This document shows, one piece after another, positions 1 through 11,767 of a DNA stretch of 64,000 nt. A model generated the notes under the pieces. It was not told where the DNA came from and ran no database searches. It was given only the letters and a program-made list of their open reading frames with translations. This stretch comes from Melampsora larici-populina 98AG31 (taxonomy: Eukaryota; Basidiomycota; Pucciniomycetes; Pucciniales; Melampsoraceae), in assembly GCF_000204055.1 (NCBI RefSeq), contig NW_006768776.1:1085019-1149018 (forward strand), given 5' to 3'. Position numbers and translations under genes: made by a program. Every line of letters starts with the position of its first letter. Positions within the stretch are counted from its first letter, which is position 1.

Positions 1-689
1 AAGGCTGGCCGCTTAGCTGCTCACCTCATACAAGAGCATTTGAATATGTTTTGTTGGCCCAAGTCAGAAATGTCAAAATATGGGTGGCATTAAATTAGAT
101 TCTTCCAAAAATAGATTTTGAAAAACAAATTAAAAAAGACAAGATAAATTTTAATGAGTTTTATAGTTTAAATTACCGTTCAACTTGTTGTTTTGATCGA
201 TCAACTTTCAACTTTCAAAAAAAAAAACTCAACGAACCCAATCAAATCACAAAAGAAACCCAACCACAACTTGAACAAAGCAGCAAGCTCCTTAAACCAA
301 ATAATTCCAAAACTCCCCTGAGAAGGTCAACACAACAGGTGAGTTTGATTGGTGAAACTATCTGAATCTTGCGTTAATCTGATCGAATTCGAAGCATTGA
401 CTTTCACTTCATGTGTCTTGCAACAAATCAAGAAGAACAAACAAAAAACTTGACCTCGATCAGTTATCAAACCTAAAACCGATCAACACATTCAGTAATT
501 CCAACTGGAAGTTGAACCAAATCGAATTATCCAACTTGTCAATCTTACCCAAAAGAAAAACCTAAGCAGTTGAGTATTTTCGTTCATTTCAATCCGTGTT
601 GATAACTTACTCAACAAACGAATTCTATCTCCATCCGATTCCAAACATTACTTTTTGATTCCTCAAAACCTCGAATCCGACAACAAAAG

Positions 690-1870
690 TGGACGAATTA
701 TCAACCGGATCTGAATCAGATTATGCAAATTCATGGATCTCTTGGTTCTTATCTACAAAAGGAAACGAATATTTTTGTGAAGTAGATGAAGAGTATATTT
801 TAGATCGATTCAATCTAACTGGATTAAATTCAGAAGTTCAATATTATGGTCAAGCACTTGATTTAATTACAGATGCTTTAGGTAATCTCTTTTCCTTTTT
901 TTTATGTTGAGAGGGCAAAGGTTTGGTAAATATTTTGACTGATGGAATTTACTTTTTGTGGGGAATCTTAGGTGAAGATGAGTTAGAAGATACTGCTAGA
1001 GAATCAGTGGAAGGAGCTGCAAGACATTTATATGGTTTAATCCATGCCCGATATATAATCACTTCACGTGGTTTGTCCAAAATGGTAAGTCTGATCCTCA
1101 TCAATCCCATCAAAAAGTATGTTTATAATTCAATCCAACTTATCAATTTTCACTAGCTCGACAAATTCAAAAAAGCCGATTTCGGTAGATGTCCTCGAGT
1201 TTTATGTTATACACAACCATTATTACCAGTAGGATTATCAGATTCACCATATTCCAAAGCCGTTAAACTTTATTGTCCAAGATGTGAAGATATCTATTCA
1301 CCTAAATCTTCGAGACATGGTGCAATAGACGGAGCATATTTCGGTACAACCTTTCCTCATATGCTTTTTATGGTTTATCCTAATATGGTACCAAGTAAAT
1401 CGATTCGAATCAATAGTAATAGTGGAAGTAACAGTGCTGGTCAAACTTCTGGTAGTGTGGTTAATGTGGCAGGTGGTGGTGGTGGGGTTGGAAGTAGTGC
1501 CGGGGGTGGAAGTCAGGGAATTGGGGCGGGGTCTAGTGGTGGGACTGAAGCGGCTTTGAAAGCTGAGAGATATCGTCCTAGGATCTGTGAGTCATCCAAT
1601 TTTCTTGTTGACTGTTCTTTCATAAACATCTTGATCTCATTATGGTTGATCTTGTTGATCTTCTGCCTTTGTGAATGTACAGTTGGATTCAAAGTTCATG
1701 AAATTGCTAAATTACATCGATGGCAAGAAGGACTAAGAGATGAGTAAGTAATCCACCTCTCTTTCTTTCAATTCTGATGTTACTTTTCTTAATCATTCAT
1801 TGTTTTTTTTTTTCATTTCAGACAAATCAATCGATTGAAAGGTTTAGAAGCAAGAGGAGCACTTGAATGA
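690..1870 (+). CDS. CKB1: Casein kinase 2 regulatory (beta) subunit
   Basis: Regulatory subunit of the CK2 Ser/Thr kinase holoenzyme (alpha2-beta2), acting in nucleus and cytoplasm. Coding exons 690-881, 972-1084, 1157-1586, 1683-1743 and 1822-1870 join in phase. With an A from an upstream exon they give 281 residues. The N-terminus has the family signature SGSESD-like ([11 protein letters not shown]), then [19 protein letters not shown] and DRFNLTGLN. The middle has [10 protein letters not shown], and the zinc-binding Cys pairs are seen in CPRVLC and CPRC, followed by SSRH and GAYFGT. Exon 1157-1586 carries a Gly/Ser-rich insertion of roughly 45 residues before the conserved [14 protein letters not shown] tail, longer than in yeast or animal CK2 beta. 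The first codon reads GTG in the genome; because 688-689 is an AG, I infer that ATG is split by an intron (A|TG). Candidate donors preceded by A lie at 495 and 574. The family call is very safe; only the 5' exon is open. Confidence 0.95.
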
Positions 1871-3157
1871 ACAATCAGACAATTGTTGTTTCTTTTTTTT
1901 TGTTTTCTGAATGGTTTGTTCTTTCTCTGATTTCTGATGTCGAAGTGAAATTCTATGTGGGTCATGTTTTTATTTCTTTGTGAAAGAAGGGAATTGGTTT
2001 TTTCTAAAAAAATGGGAGTGATCTTTTACGATTTTGAAATGTTGAATTACCTTTTCTTTAAGCCGGGACATTTTTGATTGTTGCTAAGTTAAAAGGTAAC
2101 TCTCAAAGCTATCATGCAAAAGGTCAGGATGAAGTTTGAGAAAGTGGGAAATGTTGGGTTTGAGAGTTCAATTCCTGTTTACCAATCTGATCATCCATCA
2201 ATACATCCTGTTGACCACTCTATATACACTCCATTCATGGCCATCCACCAATGACATCATAACACTCTGTTTTACTGATCAAAACCCATCCTATGACCCT
2301 TCATTCACTTCAGTTTACCAGTCAAACCAAACATCATCTTATTGTTTCAGTCTACCAATCTTGCCAACTATCTAAACCAAAACTTGAAACTGACTTGTGT
2401 TTACTCAGGCTCCCTCAACTAATCACTTTATCTCTCATACCTTTCTCGTTATATATATATCCAAACTCAGCAATCTTTCATTTTTAGCAAATGGTTTGAT
2501 ATACTCAGTTATAAAGCACTGCTTGGTGTTCTACACATTTGAACTTCAATATCCGCAACGAAAAGGGTCAGTTTTCAATATTGCTTGAATTTTCCATTGG
2601 AGTTGATCCCGACCATCCTGTGAAGTGTAGGACTATGCATTATTAAGTTTTCATGTCAATTTATTAAGCACACAGACAGTAGCGTGTGATGGGATAGACT
2701 GATAAACCATTGATTGGGGGTAATGAATCTCTGTAAGTTTGTCTCTCTGTAGATATGCACCTGCAAATGCCCATTCGAATAAGTAACGCTATGTACGCTG
2801 AAAAACCTCTTTGAAAAAGTGATTTAAACGGGAGTCCCTCGCGGCAATCCTGTGTCGGCGCACGAGGCCGATGGTGAAAATGGTCTCACTAGGTGAGGAA
2901 ATCCGACCAAGCGGATCTTCCGAAGACAATTTATATCTCAGCACACCCATGAGAAGGATCAGCTTGATCAAGCCAGACTCGTTGGAACACTCAAACCAGT
3001 GACTCAAATTCTGGACTACAGGCTGCTTATATCTGGCATGACATTCTTGCGAGTCGTAGGGCCCTCATGTATAGGTGATTAACTATATACCAACTAAACA
3101 TCACTCCTTTGTCTCTTTAATTCTCCACTCAAGTATACACTCCACCTCACTCCACCC
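1871..3157. other. Intergenic region, no gene recognised
   Basis: This covers the 3' flank of CK2 beta and the upstream region of the membrane-protein gene. It is T-rich at 1890-2050, as expected for a 3' UTR. Open frames here (for example 2136-2375) have no domain, no splice logic and skewed composition. A GC-richer stretch at 2820-3060 has an open minus frame, but I recognise nothing in it. Confidence 0.5.
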
Positions 3158-5620
3158 ATGTCGCAAACTGCTCCACAACAGATCGGTGCTTCAGGACAGC
3201 CCATTCAAGTGAATCCGTTCAGGATTCAACTGCAATTCATAGTAAGTCTTTGTGCTGAAGCCGTATCTTTTCAAGCCATTCGACATCCTTCTGAAGGTTT
3301 TTTCGTAAATCGGTCCCATTTTCTCTCCCGTGCGCTGTCCTTAGAAAGATGTGTCGATGCCACAGTTTCCTTGCTGGGCCCTCAAAATCTTGATCCTACT
3401 TGCTGTCATGCGGGGTATAATCATACTGAGTTGTATATCAATAATGGTAATACCATTATTCAAGGGACCTGCAGCACGGGAACGGCATTACAGACTTATC
3501 CGTCGAGTCTATCCACAGCATTGTACGTTTCATCAGTTCAAATGGAGTTCCATTGTCATCCGAAACAATATGTACTGACAGGCCGCTCTGTTCGCTCCGT
3601 GCGTGATGTGTGCTCACCTTCACCTTTAGCCAGAGGGACACCTTACTTAGTTCCAAATCGTTGTATGGTCATTGCAATCTCAGAGGCAATTTCTGGAGTT
3701 CTGTATCTCATGGGGACAATCTCGAGCTACAAGGTGATCTTCATGGCCTCGAATGTATCCCTTGAAGGGCTTTGTATCTAAACCGATTTCATATTCGCGT
3801 GCAATTTCAACAGTCTTATTCAGGGAATCATCTTACAAAAGGTCTGTTGTCACATGTATCGACATGGTCAGTGCTTGTTAATCATCTCGAAGGAAGCCAG
3901 CCATTTTTCATCAACTGATACATGACATCCTCGTCACATTTACGGACATTTGCATTCTAGGTATGGTCTTGAGTGCGTGGTATACAGTCCACCTTTCATC
4001 GAACTTGCCTTTCTATTGTTGACCTTGATTCACGACCAAATCATCGGCACTCTCCCTAATTTTTACTGGGCAACTCAGGTCACTTCCGTATGTTTACAAT
4101 TTCTCATGACATCCACAACACTTTGAAATATGCCTGATCACTTGGAACTATCGATCAGGAGCTGTGTAGGTATTTGGATATCTGCTTGGAGTCTGGTCCA
4201 CGCTTGGTAAATTTTCAAGCTAACACAAATCACAGCCCAATTAAGTTGTAATCACTCAGCTGACGAGCCGCCTGTCCATAAACTTTCGCAAATTACGCGT
4301 GTTTCATTCAGCCTTTGCGATGTGGGAGGCCAAAAGAACAGCCGGTTATCACGTTTCCTCACACCTTCATCGTACAATGTTTTGTGGATTTCCGGAACGA
4401 TTTTGGTCATGATGACCAACATTTATTGGGCAACCCGTGTGACGTTGACCTTTATTCAATTGGAATCAGCGCTCATTCCTGCCTTCAGAATGCTAGAGCG
4501 CGCTGTCAAGTTATGGGACATTAATCATAATAGTTCAAGAATCCCCCTCGCGCGGATCGGTGCGGCGGTCATGAAGTCTGCAGAGTTAGAAGATCCTCTG
4601 AGTGCGCTCATCATTGGATGGGCAAAAACCTGGGTGTTATTTTTCTCTATTTTGACCATCGTCAGTAGAATTCATTTGATCAAAGATACATTACGTTTAC
4701 CATGTCACTGGACTTGCGGCTTTTGATAAGCCGAACATCACGCGGAGATTGCTGACTATAAATCCCTCCATTAATTGATTACTTCAGTTTTACCTAGTCA
4801 CGGTTCAGTTATTGTTGCGCATGTTGAGGCACGTACTGAAGATCCGCGATTCAGAGGCCTTGAGTCTGCAAACACAATCTACAATATGGATAGAATTAGA
4901 GAAAGAGACTCGTAAGTCCATCCTTTTGCGTGTGGTGACCGATTCTGAGATAATCTTCAGAAATTTCCCTTTGGTATTTTGGTTGACTTACGATTTTTCC
5001 GCAACGGGGTGGATTCAGGCTTTTTGTCTTTCCTGTCTGTCGCTGTCACGTTAACAATTGCAGGTCAAGTCTTAGTATCACTAATGCAATGGCGCACTGC
5101 ACTACATCTCAACGAGTGAGTAAAGTCTTGTGTGATTTGATTACCAACATGTGATTAATCCTGGAGTCTTACATTGGGTACGGGGTCTCATTCTAGGGCG
5201 GATCGGCGGATCCATTCAGCCCTTATCAACCATCTTCCTGGTCTCTTCACAGTTCCGGCTCAACTGATTCAATCAGTCAGTCAAACTTTGTAGTTTTCTC
5301 AAGTCGTCCTGTGATCCTAATTGTGTTCTTGTCAGTGGCGAATATTCTCAGAGAAATGTTCAGCAGATGAAAGTAAATTTCATATCATTCCAAGGGATCT
5401 CAAGAACAGGGAACTACCTCAGATGACTTCACAGCTACTTGGATGGGATACTACTGTCTTTTGGGGACAAGAACCCAGTATGAATGGTGTTAACTTTCCA
5501 GGCTTGTGCGAGTTACCTACAAAAGATTTCAACTACCCCCATAGTTCGGATGGAACGCTGCCATCTGTCATCAATATTAAAGTGGTCCAATCATCCGTAA
5601 GCACTGAAGGAAGCATTTGA
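3158..5620 (+). CDS. Multi-pass membrane protein, unknown function
   Basis: I do not recognise the family. The start ATG at 3158 is followed by an exon to 3241 (28 codons) with a GTAAGT donor. Exon 2 (3345-3571) encodes a strong hydrophobic helix (WALKILILLAVMRGIIILS) and a basic loop. Exon 3 starts at 3634 and encodes another helix (MVIAISEAISGVLYLMGTI). Further hydrophobic exons follow near 3961-4075, 4365-4440, 4600-4690, 4980-5060 and finally 5335-5620, which is a hydrophilic C-terminal tail. The segments at 4055-4085 and 4421-4450 both read as YWAT followed by Gln/Arg-Val-Thr, suggesting an internally repeated helix. The layout suggests about seven membrane segments. I compared it with STE3-type pheromone receptors and saw none of their signature motifs. 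Exon boundaries after the third exon are approximate. Confidence 0.6.
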
Positions 5621-5880
5621 CGGAAAAGTAACTTGTTTGGTGTTCACTCTTTCTCCCTCACAATTTTAACCACGATCTACTATTACTATCTAGTTGGATA
5701 ATCAATTTCCCTTCATTACTTATTCATTTTCTCATCACATCGTCATTGTTGATTCTCTTATGACGTATTTCACGTTACTCTGATATCATAGACATGCATC
5801 CTTCTTCAATTCATTTACTTGTACCTGCGGTTCACAAGATCACTTAGATATATAAGATTGAATGTTTTTCTTACTTTGTA

Positions 5881-6180
5881 GTTTCCTTTCTTCATTCATT
5901 CTTATCATTTGTCTCTCATACCATTAGATATTTCGATTTTCATCACACTCGTGATTCTCCAAGAGCCTAATCATGAGAATCACTCGTGTTCTTCCAAAGG
6001 CTTGTTTCCTCACCTAGTTGTGTTTATTATGGTTATTCATTCTTATCATTTGTCTCTTGTACCATTAGGTACTTTGATTTTCATCATACTTGTGATTCTC
6101 CAAGACCCTAACTTAGAACCACTTGTGTTCTTTCAAAGGAACTTCACTTTCCATTGCACTTGTGATTCTCCAAGAGCCCA
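5881..6180. repeat. Imperfect tandem repeat, ~141-bp period
   Basis: ATTCATTCTTATCATTTGTC occurs at 5894 and again at 6035. The following ~100 bases align as well, with shared blocks for GATTTTCATCA and GTGATTCTCCAAGA. A third partial copy of the GTGATTCTCCAAGA block lies near 6162. It lies in the 3' flank of the membrane-protein gene and shows no coding logic. Confidence 0.75.
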
Positions 6181-6929
6181 ACTAGGTGCATACATTTTGC
6201 AACATCAGACACCTTGTCAGACAGTAAAATACCATAAATTTCTTGACTTGAAACTCCCTATTAAATCACATATCTACATGACTTTTGCATCATGATGAAG
6301 AGGTTCCTCAGCATATGTTCAAAAAAATAATCAATCAGAATAAATTACGACTAAAAAAGAAAAATGAAAAAATGCTAAGACAATAAAATAAAAAGAAACC
6401 CAAGGAATAATTTAAGTGTATTATTTACAAACATTCAAAAAAGAAAAGAATTCATCATATGTATGTATAAATCATTGATTGATAATAAATATATATAAGA
6501 AAAAAAAACTGATACAATTTATGACAGAAAAAATGATGATTCAAAAAGAAATGAAGGTCTTGTTTTATGCTTTATGCTTTATATCTATACGTTCTTCTTC
6601 CATTTAAAATTTTTCCTCTTTCAACCCAAAAAACCAAACAATAAATAAAGTGATCAAAAGAGAGAGAAAAATAAGACCCTAATAAAGTTATACGGATACA
6701 AGATTCTAAAGAAGGAAAAGAAACCCAAACCGAATTCACCCAAACAAACTTTCTTTTATGCTTTGTTTTCTTGCTTTTCTATAAATAAATAATACAATTT
6801 AAAACCATGTATAAAGATCCAAGAAAAAAGGAAACCCAAGACAAAGAAAAAACCCCTCAAACAAATCGACCCAAAAAACCCCGTAGGACCAACAACAGAC
6901 TGATAAGATTTCCCCAAACCGCCCTTCTC
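6181..6929. other. AT-rich intergenic spacer between convergent genes
   Basis: This is A/T-rich sequence with poly-A and poly-T runs, lying between the 3' ends of the membrane-protein gene (+) and the CorA gene (-). It probably contains both 3' UTRs. I see no gene or repeat structure in it. Confidence 0.5.
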
Positions 6930-9479
6930 TCAAGCCTTAAGAATCCAACGATCCACAACTTTCCTTCTATAAACCTCCTCTGATTTCCTAAAGATGCCTC
7001 TAACCAACAACCCCATACCAAGACCCACCACACAACAAATGACCAGAACGATTCCAAAGACATAGTAAGGAGAAGAGGATCCATCTGATCTAAGATGATC
7101 ATCACGATCTCCATTCTTGGGAATATTGATGTTCATCGAATGAAATCCAATGACCGATAACATTGGATAAGCAATCAAAGAAAGTGTATAGAGTCGAATG
7201 ATCAGAATGTCTTGTGAAAGTTTGGTTCGGTCTAGGGTGATTCGTAGGATTCCTAGGTATGTTAGATGTGCATTGGATAATAAAGTGTCATAGAAATTTA
7301 AGGTTTGAAAGATGGCCATGATATGATCTAAGAAACCCCCCGACAAAAAAACAAAAAAAAGTCAATTTACCAAACCTCAAAATCCTAAAACCTTCAAAGT
7401 TTTCAAACCTTGTAAATCTCCAAAATGTAAATGGATTTCACTTTCTTGATCAGATCCTCCCATCCTTTTCCTCAAACCTTCAACGACTTGAACTTTCTGA
7501 TTCAATAATCTAGTCATCATGACTACCAACTTACGATTCTGAGTGATCCTATCCAACATTTTAAATCGATTGAAGGTAGGATCCATGGTTGATAATCTGG
7601 TTTGTTTGGATTGTAATGGGTCTGATAAATAATCATCTAATTCATCGGATTCTTTTTCTACATATGATAAGATTGGAAAAAATGAATCGATGATCGAATC
7701 CATTAATCCATGGGCTATCCAATCTATTCCAAAATTGAAAGTTTGTTGGGTTAACTGGTTTTTTTTGGATCTGGAATTGAGTTCCTTTTTGGAAAACTTA
7801 CGCGGTGAGATGTAGTGTGATGGTGCACTAAAACTTTGGATTCTTTCTTTCACTCGATCAATATGTTTTTGTAAATCTTCAAAATGAACCTAAACCAATC
7901 TCTCAATAAAAACTTTTTAAACAAACTTCCATTCAAATCAAATCACACTTACCGAAATGATGCCATCCCCAAAGACAATCAAATACATATTAACCGCTCC
8001 AACCCCAATAGCTCCATCCTTAACACGAAGTCTTTTCCTACTCCTTCTAATCTTCCTACTTCTCAAACTCCTCATAGTCATCAAACTAGCATGATTAACG
8101 CTCCATTCCTCACCTGCCCCAATCCCGCCCGACTCACTAATTTCTTCCATACCTTCTTGATGATGATCATCATCATCATCAATAACCTCTTCCTGAAAAT
8201 TACTTTCGTCTAAACCTCTGAAAGAAATCAAATAGTATCCCAACTTATCAAACATCTCACTCTTCTCTCGATCATCTGTTTGTAAAATATCTTCAATCGT
8301 TAAAGGATGGATTCCAAACACTTTTCCAACCTGTTTCATATCTTGTTCATTCGGATTCGTGATATCTAACCACCATGCCGATCTGCTCGTCTTAGGTTTT
8401 AATGAATCATCTCTATCTTTTAGTATGGATAATCTTCCTCCTTCTTTGAAACATAACTTATGCATAGCACTTAGGGGTTGTCGTTTGATTTTTGGTAAAC
8501 ATCTAGACGTTTTGGGATGAGCGGGGATTTTGTCGTGGGAGAGATTTGCTTCTTCTGGATGATTGATTATCAAAGGAGAAAGTCTTTCTTCTTCATCTAC
8601 TTCGTTACTCGTAAGATCTATCTGGAGATTGATAGGTTTAGGATTTCCTTCAAGTTCTGTTGAATCACATTCATTTCGGTCCCTCCAAAATGCCAATAAC
8701 CGTTGAAGAGCAGGATTAATAGTAGAAGAAGTAAACGAATCGTAACCCGGGATCTGTGTAGAATTAGAAGTAAGATCATGGGATAAAAGGTTAGTCGTAT
8801 GATGGTTTAAGAAATCAATTGGAATCCTTTTCGGTCTAGATAGGTCAGACGAAGGGGTCATCAAGGTGAATTCAGAGTATTGTCGGGTATCAGAAGTAGT
8901 AGAATCGGATGATGATGATGAAGAAGAAGAAGAAGAGTTTCGCCAAAACCTCCACCATGTTGATGATGAAGAAGAAGAAGAAGAAGCAGTTGATGAAGAA
9001 ATTGAAGGTCTTCGAAATAAAGTGCCTGTGCCTGTGAGTGTTGGATGATCAGGAAGATGAGTCGGGTTGGGTATTCGAGAGGTCCTGGTTGATGAACTGG
9101 TTGATAAAGGTCTAGGATTCCGATCAGATTCGAGGGGTGGAATAGGTCTTCGATCAACTTGGTTTGGTTTCATTTCGATTTCATCTTGCTTTGGATTCGT
9201 AATGATAGATGAACTTGGATTGATAAATGATGAGATCGGATAACTTATGACTGTATCGAATGCTTTTTTGACTCCTGAGATGATGGTTTGAGTGGTGGAT
9301 TGGGTTGGATCTGTTGATGAAATAAGTTTGAGTGATTTAACATTTTTTGGATTGGTCGGGTTTGGGGTTTGATAAGTTGTAGTGGATGTGGATGTCGATG
9401 GAATGTGGTGATTGGATAAAGTTGTGCTTGAGGGATGGGTTTCTTCTGCTTCGTTGGTTCTGATTGATAAATTGGACAT
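6930..9479 (-). CDS. CorA-type divalent cation (Mg2+) transporter, three exons
   Basis: The spliced model is complement(6930-7327, 7409-7889, 7953-9479). Donors are GTAAGT and GTTTGA and acceptors TTTAG and CTTAG; phases close to give 801 residues. The N-terminal ~330 residues are disordered and Ser/Thr/Pro-rich with long Ser runs. The CorA core follows: WWLDITNPNEQDM, a KVFGIHPLTIEDILQTDDREK block, then the helical stalk (SHYISPRKF onward), DHIMAIFQTLNFYDTLLSNAHLTYLG, and two C-terminal hydrophobic segments. The signature after TM1, normally GMN, reads HSMNINIP here. The architecture fits fungal Alr/Mnr2-type plasma-membrane or vacuolar Mg2+ transporters. An acidic insert (DDDDDHHQEG) lies in the soluble domain. 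The family call is firm; substrate and membrane are inferred. Confidence 0.92.
8900..9000. repeat. Trinucleotide-rich tract encoding poly-Ser
   Basis: Interrupted GAT/GAA repeats on the + strand (8905-8935 and 8960-8990) encode two serine runs of the CorA N-terminal region on the - strand. They are likely length-variable simple repeats within the coding sequence. Confidence 0.8.
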
Positions 9480-9800
9480 GTGTTGGTGTTAGTTTGGATT
9501 GAGAAAAATGAAAATCAATCAAATTAAAATATCCTGAGGATCGAGATTGTAAAGAATTCATTTAGGATAAAGTCTTTTTCTTTTTCTTTCACTTTGGTTT
9601 GAGGTAGCTTTGTTCTATCTACATGTTTTGGAAAAAAAAAATTAAAAAGATGAATCGATTTCGAGTTTTATGAATCTGACGAGTTCCGTCCTCGTATTTC
9701 AATTCGCACTGAAACTATAAATATGTATATGTAGTTGTCTCCTGTATCGAATTTATTGGTGATCCATGACGTTGGTAAATTCAAACCTTTTCTATATTTA
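9480..9800. other. 5' flank of the CorA gene
   Basis: This lies between the CorA start codon and the left end of the long-TIR element. It is A/T-rich with a C/T tract on the minus strand near 9560-9600. I see no other gene. It is probably the CorA promoter region, with the insertion about 320 bp upstream of the start codon. Confidence 0.45.
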
Positions 9801-11465
9801 TTACTTTTTCTAAAATGAATGGCACCCCTGGCCCGAGAAAAAAATATTTTTCAGCGCCGCAGTCCCCGCAGCCGGTGCAGTGATGCATACAGAATCCAGA
9901 TCAGCTGGCTGACGCGGCCTGCTGAGCACTGTAATTGGCAATCACTCACCAAACTCCCTCTACGATTGGCTTTCAACACCCACTTCCTCGACATTTTTCC
10001 TGACGCCTCAAACCAATTGCTTCATCAATCACACGTAAGTCGTCCTATCAGCTTTCTAGCACACCTATTCCACGTTGACTTATAACCTTTTCTCTTTCTC
10101 TTTTTCTTTTTCTTTGACTTTGACTTTGATTTTGATTTTCTCTTCTTTTTTTGACCATGTAGATCAAAGACTACCCCGATTCAAACAGAGACCGTCATAT
10201 GTCTAGTTTTGCTACAGGTCACGGAGAAGGGATGGGCATTTGATTGAGATCTCATTGATTTAATTGAATTTTTTATTATCTAGTTAACGAACACGATCAT
10301 TCTGTTGATCGGATTGATATCACAATTGTTTCTTTACCCGATGTATCTTTTTTATTGAATCTCTTTAATACTTTTGAACGTCTCTTGATTTTTGTGCTGT
10401 CTGACTCAGAAATCAATGCAAAGAAGGAAACTTTTGTTTGATTTGCCATTCAAAACCAAACTTATCTACAAAACATCAAATTAAATTGTTCATATTTATT
10501 TGAACAACTTTTAACATTTCAGTTAAGATTTTAGGATGAACGAACTAGATACTGGATCCTCTATTTTAGTGAGATTTGATTGAAAAACATTGAGATTATC
10601 AATATAATTGAAAGTTTTTTGTCGATGCGACAAAGAATGAAAAAGACAATAAGCTGGATCATGTTCTGCTTGAGTAACTATAAGTTGTTTGGCGTCATTT
10701 ATGTTGGATCATAAGTGAGATTAATGGGACTTTCTCAGTTTGTAGGCTCATACTTTTGGAACACAGTGAACTTGCATTGATCAAAACAAAAACAAAAAGT
10801 GTGAGTCATCACAACCACAAATAAGAACTGAGAACAAATACTAGCATAAGCATCAATTACTACAACTTGAAAAGTCATTAACAGGAACCATGAGTTATGA
10901 TATCCTAGAGCAAAACTTATCATAAGGACACATTTTTTGTAAAAAAAAAGGAAATGGTGGTCTGGTACCAGAGATAGGCCAAGTACGAGACCACCCCAAA
11001 TCACTCATAACCACCCTCAATCACTTGAAATCATCTCAAAAGTGAGTATCATCTTTGCTTATGACGGTGTCGGTTTGAACAAGGAGTTGGGGTAGTCTTT
11101 GATCTACATGGTCAAAAAAAGAAGAGAAAATCAAAATCAAAGTCAAAGAAAAAGAAAAAGAAAAAGAAAAAGAAAAAAGGTTATAAGTCAACGTGGAATA
11201 GGTGTGCTAGAAAGCTGATAGGACGACTTACGTGTGATCGATGAAGCAATTGGTTTGAGGCGTCAGGAAAAATGTCGAGGAAGTGGGTGTTGAAAGCCAA
11301 TCATAGAGGGAGTTCGGTGAGTGATTGCCAATTACAGTGCTCAGCAGGCCGCGTCAGCCAGCTGATCTGGATTCTGTATGCATCACTGCACCGGCTGCGG
11401 GGACTGCGGCGCTGAAAAATATTTTTTTCTCGGGCCAGGGGTGCCATTCATTTTAGAAAAAGTAA
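9801..11465. mobile_element. Non-autonomous element with ~390-bp terminal inverted repeats
   Basis: Bases 9801-10195 reappear as their reverse complement at about 11062-11465. The ends read TTACTTTTTCTAAAATGAAT, flanked on both sides by TA (9799-9800 and 11466-11467), the duplication expected of Tc1/mariner-type insertion. The 1665-bp element has no transposase frame. Each arm holds an intron-like module: CAC followed by GTAAGT (donor, near 10032), a long pyrimidine tract, and TGTAG (acceptor, near 10163). Each arm also has a short frame starting ATGAATGGCACCCC. The core (10200-11060) is A/T-rich and related to the element at the right end of the window. Confidence 0.85.
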
Positions 11466-11767
11466 TATTATTACAGCTATTCAGGAAATTCATGTCATGG
11501 GCGCACAATTTTTTCGTTCCCCCCCCCCCTAATACAGCCGCGCCGCGCAGCGCAGCACAGCTAATCCGGACCGGCAAGTAGGTCAACCCCAAACCCCGAA
11601 ACACCTGAGACGTGATCTTTCGGAACCAATTTTTTTTTTGGCAATTTTATTCACTCAGCATCCCATCCTTCACATCGCATCCCGGCGTCTCCAACCCCTA
11701 GGTCCGTCATCCACTCTCCCCATCCTAACAACCCAAGACACTGACCGTTTCCGAGTGCCTTCTAGCT

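Noticed and set aside
3158..5620. Possible STE3-type mating pheromone receptor
   Set aside because: The gene has about seven hydrophobic segments, but none of the STE3 signature residues or loop motifs are visible, and the N-terminal hydrophilic start does not fit. Left as an unknown multi-pass protein.
11378..11604. Open frames crossing the TIRs of the 9801 and 11474 elements
   Set aside because: They read through inverted-repeat ends and poly-C tracts on both strands. This is a consequence of GC-rich TIR composition rather than a gene.
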